Source of the DNA: Rhyacophila brunnea
Lineage: Eukaryota > Arthropoda > Insecta > Trichoptera > Rhyacophilidae
Direction: 5' to 3'
Assembly: GCA_022495005.1 (NCBI GenBank)
Contig: JAGYXB010001943.1
Coordinates: 806,001-870,000, forward strand
Length of the DNA stretch: 64,000 nucleotides
Part shown: positions 59,550-64,000 of the stretch, piece by piece
Layout of the letters: each line of letters opens with the position of its first letter
Numbering within the stretch: the first letter of the stretch is position 1
Program-made: the position numbers and the translations under genes
The notes under the pieces: model-generated
Seen by the model: only the letters and a program-made list of their open reading frames with translations
What the model was told of the DNA's origin: nothing
Database searches by the model: none

Positions 59550-59722
59550 TTAATAACCATGTCCTTGCTTTTTCGTACAAGGTGGTTGTTAATAATTTAG
59601 AATGATCGCAAACATCCAGGCTTTGAGAAAATCGCATAAATATATTGTGTCCTCGCCGGGAATCAAAGCCAGAGCTCCAGCATGGAGGGCCAGAGCCTTA
59701 CGCACTGCACCACGAGAGCCAC
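59550..59722 (-). mobile_element. tRNA-derived SINE, family A
   Basis: On the minus strand: head GGCTCTCGTGGTGCAGTGCG, B-box region GGCTTTGATTCCCGGCGAGG, body GATTTTCTCAAAGCCTGGAT and 3' tail ACCTTGTACGAAAAAGCAAG, GACATGGTTATTAATAATTA. This copy shows the CCTTG...CAAGG stem-loop of the tail without mismatch. The plus-strand open frame over it (59602-59796) is fortuitous. Confidence 0.88.
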
Positions 59723-59724
59723 TT

Positions 59725-60859
59725 ATGCGTTTAAATATTACAAGACAACTACTATATAGTTTAAATTCTTTGGCACGGACTGTAACACCGTTTTAGTATT
59801 CAAAGCGTGGTATATTTAAGTAGATAGCATGCTTTATTTGTTTTGTAGAAATTTCATAAGTTTCTAAATAAACTTCTCAATAATGAAGTAGGTAATCACA
59901 ATTCAAGGCATATCTATGTTTTTCCCATGTTTCGTCACGTATCAAATTTAAATCGTAATTCCATAGCGGTGCTTTTGATGCAAAGGAACATAACACGGCT
60001 TGTTGCGAATTCAATCTCAAACGCCTCCGGCCAAATAACATATAAATCAATCAGTGGCTTACATTGAAGTGACATTAATGCAGATCCCGACCATTCGTAT
60101 TCAATACGAATTAGCGGCAATCACTAATTTGTTATCAAATCACGTCTGTATCAATATTGAAGATTGAAACTAAGAAGCGCAAAAGATGTGGCAGATAGTG
60201 TAAGCTTTAGAATAATTACATTTTTCCCCTCGGGTAATTATTTTATTAACATAGGTACTCGGGTTATTTTGTTCTCCTAATCGTAATTTTTATTAAAGAC
60301 AGAATATCTTCAGAAACAACTCGTTAATTTTAAAGTAGGCATTAAAACGGTTGTACAAACTTTCGAATTAGTAGGTAGAATTTCAACCAATCTAAACTTT
60401 ACATGAGCTTTGAAGTTTTTCACCTCAGAATACGCATTCAAGCATCAAATTTACATATTATATTACGCAAAATTACCTTAAAATCTAGTCACGTAATGGG
60501 ATTTGCTGTAAATATTATATTTACAAAATGATTTTCACGCAAATCAAAAAAAAAATATATCTAAAATAATCATTATTAAACATGTGGCTATAGTTGATGT
60601 TGTAGGTATAATAATGGGTACCGCTTCCATCTTATAGATATTGACCCCTGCCCTAAGTCTACATTTATTTTTTTGTTATTTTGATTAATATATTTTTAGA
60701 AATCATGTAATGCTAAAGAAACGTAAGATAAATTCTACAGTTTAAGATTATAGTCAGTAAGCTGTAATACGTTTACAAATATGTCAATAAATGGATGTGA
60801 AAATTAATACTTTTTATTTTTTATTTAATTAGTGTGATATTATACATCAATCATAATTA
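59725..60859. other. Intronic sequence, nothing recognised
   Basis: Presumed prickle intron; AT-rich. No bounded element, RNA gene or coding motif was recognised. Confidence 0.5.
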
Positions 60860-60867
60860 ACTATAGC

Positions 60868-61488
60868 TAGAGTTGGGTATTTCCCGAGAAAATCTCAATT
60901 TCGAGATTCGGGATTTCCCGAAATGATGAAATTTTAAATTTTCGAGATTCGGGATTTCCAGAAAAGAATTCTCTAAGAAATCTAATATCTATAGAAAAAA
61001 ACTGTAAAAATCCTTAAATCAGTGTAAAAACAGACAAATTCCAAAAAAATATGATTTTTTCATTAATGTAAGAAGACAAACAAAAGAGAAGTAGGGAAAC
61101 AAAAATAATTGAAAACATTGCTTGTTGAAGTAGAATTTCAAAAAACACAGCCTATAATAACTGCGTCTGAAAATCGCGTACGCTTTTGAGGCAATAAATT
61201 CCCTGATGTTGTAAAAATTGCGCTCATTTTGAGTTGACGTTGTCTTAATTGTGTTAAATGCCCCGACCAGTCTTTGAACGTTTTGTGTTGTATGACCACT
61301 TTTTTCATAAATAGAAAATCGTTTTTCAATTAATATTTGATAATAAAGATATTCCGAATCCCGAGAAAAGATCGTCGAGATCCGGGATTTCCCGAAACGT
61401 TAAAAATTTAAATTCTCGAGATTCGGGATGGAAAATCTCGAAAATTTCTCAAGAATTCCCGTGGGGAAATTCCCGAAACCCAACTCTA
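60868..61488. mobile_element. hAT-type element with possible transposase relic
   Basis: Ends TAGAGTTGGGTATTTCCCG and the complement of CGAAACCCAACTCTA are flanked by a perfect 8-bp duplication ACTATAGC (60860-60867 and 61489-61496). Sub-terminal regions repeat GAGATTCGGGATTTCCCGAA, itself partly palindromic. A minus-strand frame at 61329-61138 (63 codons) includes FTTSGNLLPQKRTRFSD, which loosely recalls the SxAG.ILT..R.RLSP segment of the hAT C-terminal dimerisation domain. That link is weak. The element is otherwise non-coding. Confidence 0.88.
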
Positions 61489-62387
61489 ACTATAGCACAC
61501 CGTTCAAGTTAAATCTAATTTTTGAAACGTGTTAGGTAAATTTTTCATTTTAATTTTTAACATGAGTATAAATATATAGATTTCCAGATAGTGTAGATTA
61601 TAATAACATAGTTACAAAGCGGTTAGACAATAGCCATTCGTCCAATCCATGGGGCTTTGCTCTGAATCAAACAAAAATTAACATTTAAACCTGGACTCAC
61701 GGCTTTAGAGCCAGGCGTTCTGACACTACCTCAATATAGCAATATTATTATTTAGTGAAACAATGTTAATATACTTATATTAATCTCTGCGACACACTTA
61801 ATAATACCAATGACAGAAAGTAGGTAACAATAATACAACGTCGGTTTACAGGTAAAAATAATTACACATCGTATCACCTTACAACATCCATGTTCTTCTG
61901 TTTTCAATCTCACTATGCAATTTAAGACTAATAAAAAGATGTTTTATGAAACGAGATATTTTATTTTGTGAGAAGCTGTATTAGCCTGGAGTCGTTCATT
62001 TGCATCTTATTAAAAGTAGGGATCTACTTTATACGAGCAATATGCCCGAGGACAATATCCGTTTATCTAAATGGTTTCTGTATCAATAATAATTATGGTA
62101 ATATATGCTAATTATTGTGAATATTTGTAAAACTGTTTGAAGAATGTTGATGAAGAGCTGCTATATTCAAGACAATATTATTAATAATATCGTAATAAGG
62201 TACACATTAATTAAAAGAAACAGGTGATATTTTAACTTTTAATTTTTTTTACTAAATACATAGTTATATTATGTTAATAATCAGCAAGTAGTTGCAACAG
62301 TTTCTTGGTGAAAAAAAAAAACATAAATAATATGGGAAAAAATACTCTTAATACACAAAATGACATGAAATGTATTTTTGCCTTAAT

Positions 62388-62480
62388 ATCGACTGTATTT
62401 AGACACAATGTATTAACCCTCACAGAACAAGTTTTACAGAAGGTACAAAAAGTGTTTTTTTAGCAATTTCGGTTTAATAT
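62388..62480. repeat. Fragment of the MITE at 59071
   Basis: ATATCGACTGTATTTAGACA, TATTAACCCTCACAGAACAA and GTTTTACAG followed by TTTCGGTTTAAT match the complemented right end of 59071-59472 over about 90 bp. No second end follows. Confidence 0.65.
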
Positions 62481-62520
62481 TAAAATAAATAATTACAAGA
62501 TAAAAAGAACTTATTATATA

Positions 62521-62909
62521 CAACGTTTTTAAATTTTCTGTTGAATCATATAAACTTGACTTGACTAGCTTAAACGATCAAAAAAATTGTACTTGACATG
62601 TCATATTGATTTCCATAGTAAGGCACGTATACCTATATTAATAATTTTGTTGCTAGAACCCCAGACTTCTAGCAACCAATAATGGTGTCGAAATAACTTT
62701 TTATACAAAACAGAATTAACTGGAAATGAATTCAATTCTACTTAAAGATGGCTAAAAGTATTTAAAAAATGCATTGGCATCGTGTTCTGATATATTCTAA
62801 AAGTTTCAAATGTCTATCTAATCGGGAAGTTAGTTAAAAATCGATTGCAAGATTTGTACCGGACAAAGAACCACCGGACAAATAAGAATACGAGCTAAGA
62901 AAAACGTTG
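62521..62909 (+). mobile_element. TA-flanked MITE, family E, copy 3
   Basis: Ends CAACGTTTTTAAATTTTC and GAAAAACGTTG with TA on both sides (62519-62520 and 62910-62911). This 389-bp copy has the best-preserved ends of the three. It lacks about 30 bp (the ATGTCATTATGACAT block) present in copy 2. TA targets suggest a Tc1/mariner-type transposase, although no such gene is present. Confidence 0.82.
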
Positions 62910-62911
62910 TA

Positions 62912-64000
62912 AAAATACGCACGGGCATGGAGTGTACGCCAATTTTGATCTGACAATAATTGAATAAGTTAATAACGAAAATCCATTAAAATTGAGGGTT
63001 GCTAGTGTTGCTACCTTTTTCCTTGCCAAATATTTCCAAACATAACTAACAGCATTCAAAAGCAGTAAACTCACAGTAGCCAGACTAAGAGAACTTTAGC
63101 ATTACACTGACTATAAAAGTTAATAATTAATAGATAATGATGCACAATAATATAATATGATGTATTCTTCTTTATAACACATAACCTAATTGAAAGTTTT
63201 CTCGTATCCGTCAAATTAACTTACGCTGTTTAACCGGGATTTGATCTCCCTCTCTCTTACATGTGCATATTGCTTTATACAAGTATATACATATTATATC
63301 GTTTATTATTTTAAACATAAATTTTAACCATTTTGATTTCCCTATAATTTTACTAAAGTAACACCATAATGGTTTAAAGTTATACATGATTAATCGGTAA
63401 ATATTTTTGAATACTATCCTACATACATACGTAATCGTCTTAATATTCGATCCAATTTTACGCTGGATTATCGCCAAAGGCTAATCAACTTAACCAATCG
63501 ACGTATTAGGCAATAAGATTCACATATTTTATATTCATAGAATGGGTGTTACCCGAAAAACATATAAGAATACTATTTTTTTTAAATACTTTACGATAAT
63601 AGCTTCCTAATCTCCCATGACCGCCGTATTATCGGCTGGATAATTACACGCCAATAAATCTGCCACTCACCAATATTATTAAATCATTTAATAGGTACGA
63701 GTACATGAGAAAATGTTAAACCTGCTGCACACATGCATGCCTCGTATACACTTTGGCCCAAAAAATTCTATAACTTAGCGATGATATTTTAATAAAATTT
63801 TCCTATCGTAAATACCACCATCGTCATAGATGAGGACTTTTCTTTGATCGTTACATCTGCGTATACTATGACTAGTGTCATTCGGTAATTATTTTTCCTG
63901 TTAAAATGTAGAACTATTACTCACTAGACATTAGTGATCCGTTATATGAAGATAAAACAATAGTTTTTAACTAAATTGTTGTAGATAACAATATATGGAT
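62912..64000. other. Intronic sequence, nothing recognised
   Basis: Presumed continuation of the prickle intron. The minus-strand open frame at 63211-63477 has no known motif. No exon encoding the next part of the PET domain (expected to contain a VPYVNSPGE-like stretch) is visible. Confidence 0.5.

Noticed and set aside
61680..61730. tRNA-like segment on the minus strand
   Set aside because: An anticodon-arm-like GGCTCTAAAGCC and a weak B box are present, but no A box at the right distance.
1..64000. CRISPR array, bacterial operon, phage or plasmid features
   Set aside because: No regularly spaced direct repeats, no Shine-Dalgarno-led frames and no long bacterial-type genes; content is that of an insect nuclear intron or intergenic region.

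Overview
The window looks like AT-rich insect nuclear DNA. The evidence is one exon of a conserved animal planar-polarity gene (prickle), many 5'-truncated arthropod-type non-LTR retrotransposon tails, tRNA-derived SINEs, several MITE families and an insect-telomere-like GGTTA array. I cannot name the order or species from the sequence alone.

Only one protein-coding exon of a host gene is supported: 56568-56976 (+). It encodes a proline- and histidine-rich linker followed by the start of the PET domain of Prickle, and has a clear splice acceptor and donor. The upstream exon that supplies the first two bases of its first codon was not found, and neither were the downstream exons for the rest of PET and the three LIM domains. 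If upstream coding or 5' UTR exons exist, much of 1-56567 is a very long 5' intron or 5' flank, and 56977-64000 is the start of another long intron.

The rest is a mosaic of mobile elements. Retrotransposons: ten clear non-LTR (LINE) fragments, nearly all 3' ends, including an RNase H-bearing piece at 112-730 and a reverse-transcriptase piece at 51185-51690; three tRNA-derived SINE families, here called A, B and F. DNA transposons: four hAT-type elements with 8-bp target duplications (5041-5685, 38575-39767, 55023-55476, 60868-61488); a four-copy family of about 305 bp with 9-bp target duplications; a TTAA-flanked foldback family whose best copy is a 1.3-kb near-perfect hairpin (5729-7034); Harbinger-like mini-foldbacks; a TA-flanked three-copy family (E); a second foldback family with one copy inside the prickle intron; and a foldback carrying a telomere-like GGTTA core (48397-48611).

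Relations between the parts: the 3' tail of SINE family A matches the 3' UTR of the RNase H-bearing LINE at the left edge, which suggests a mobilising partner. Several foldbacks lie downstream of the prickle exon in its sense intron and would be transcribed as hairpins. Three CpG-rich patches (about 19333-19420, 35660-35880, 41950-42110) stand out from the AT-rich background and are only candidates for promoters or enhancers. The remaining short open frames look like chance frames in AT-rich or repetitive DNA.
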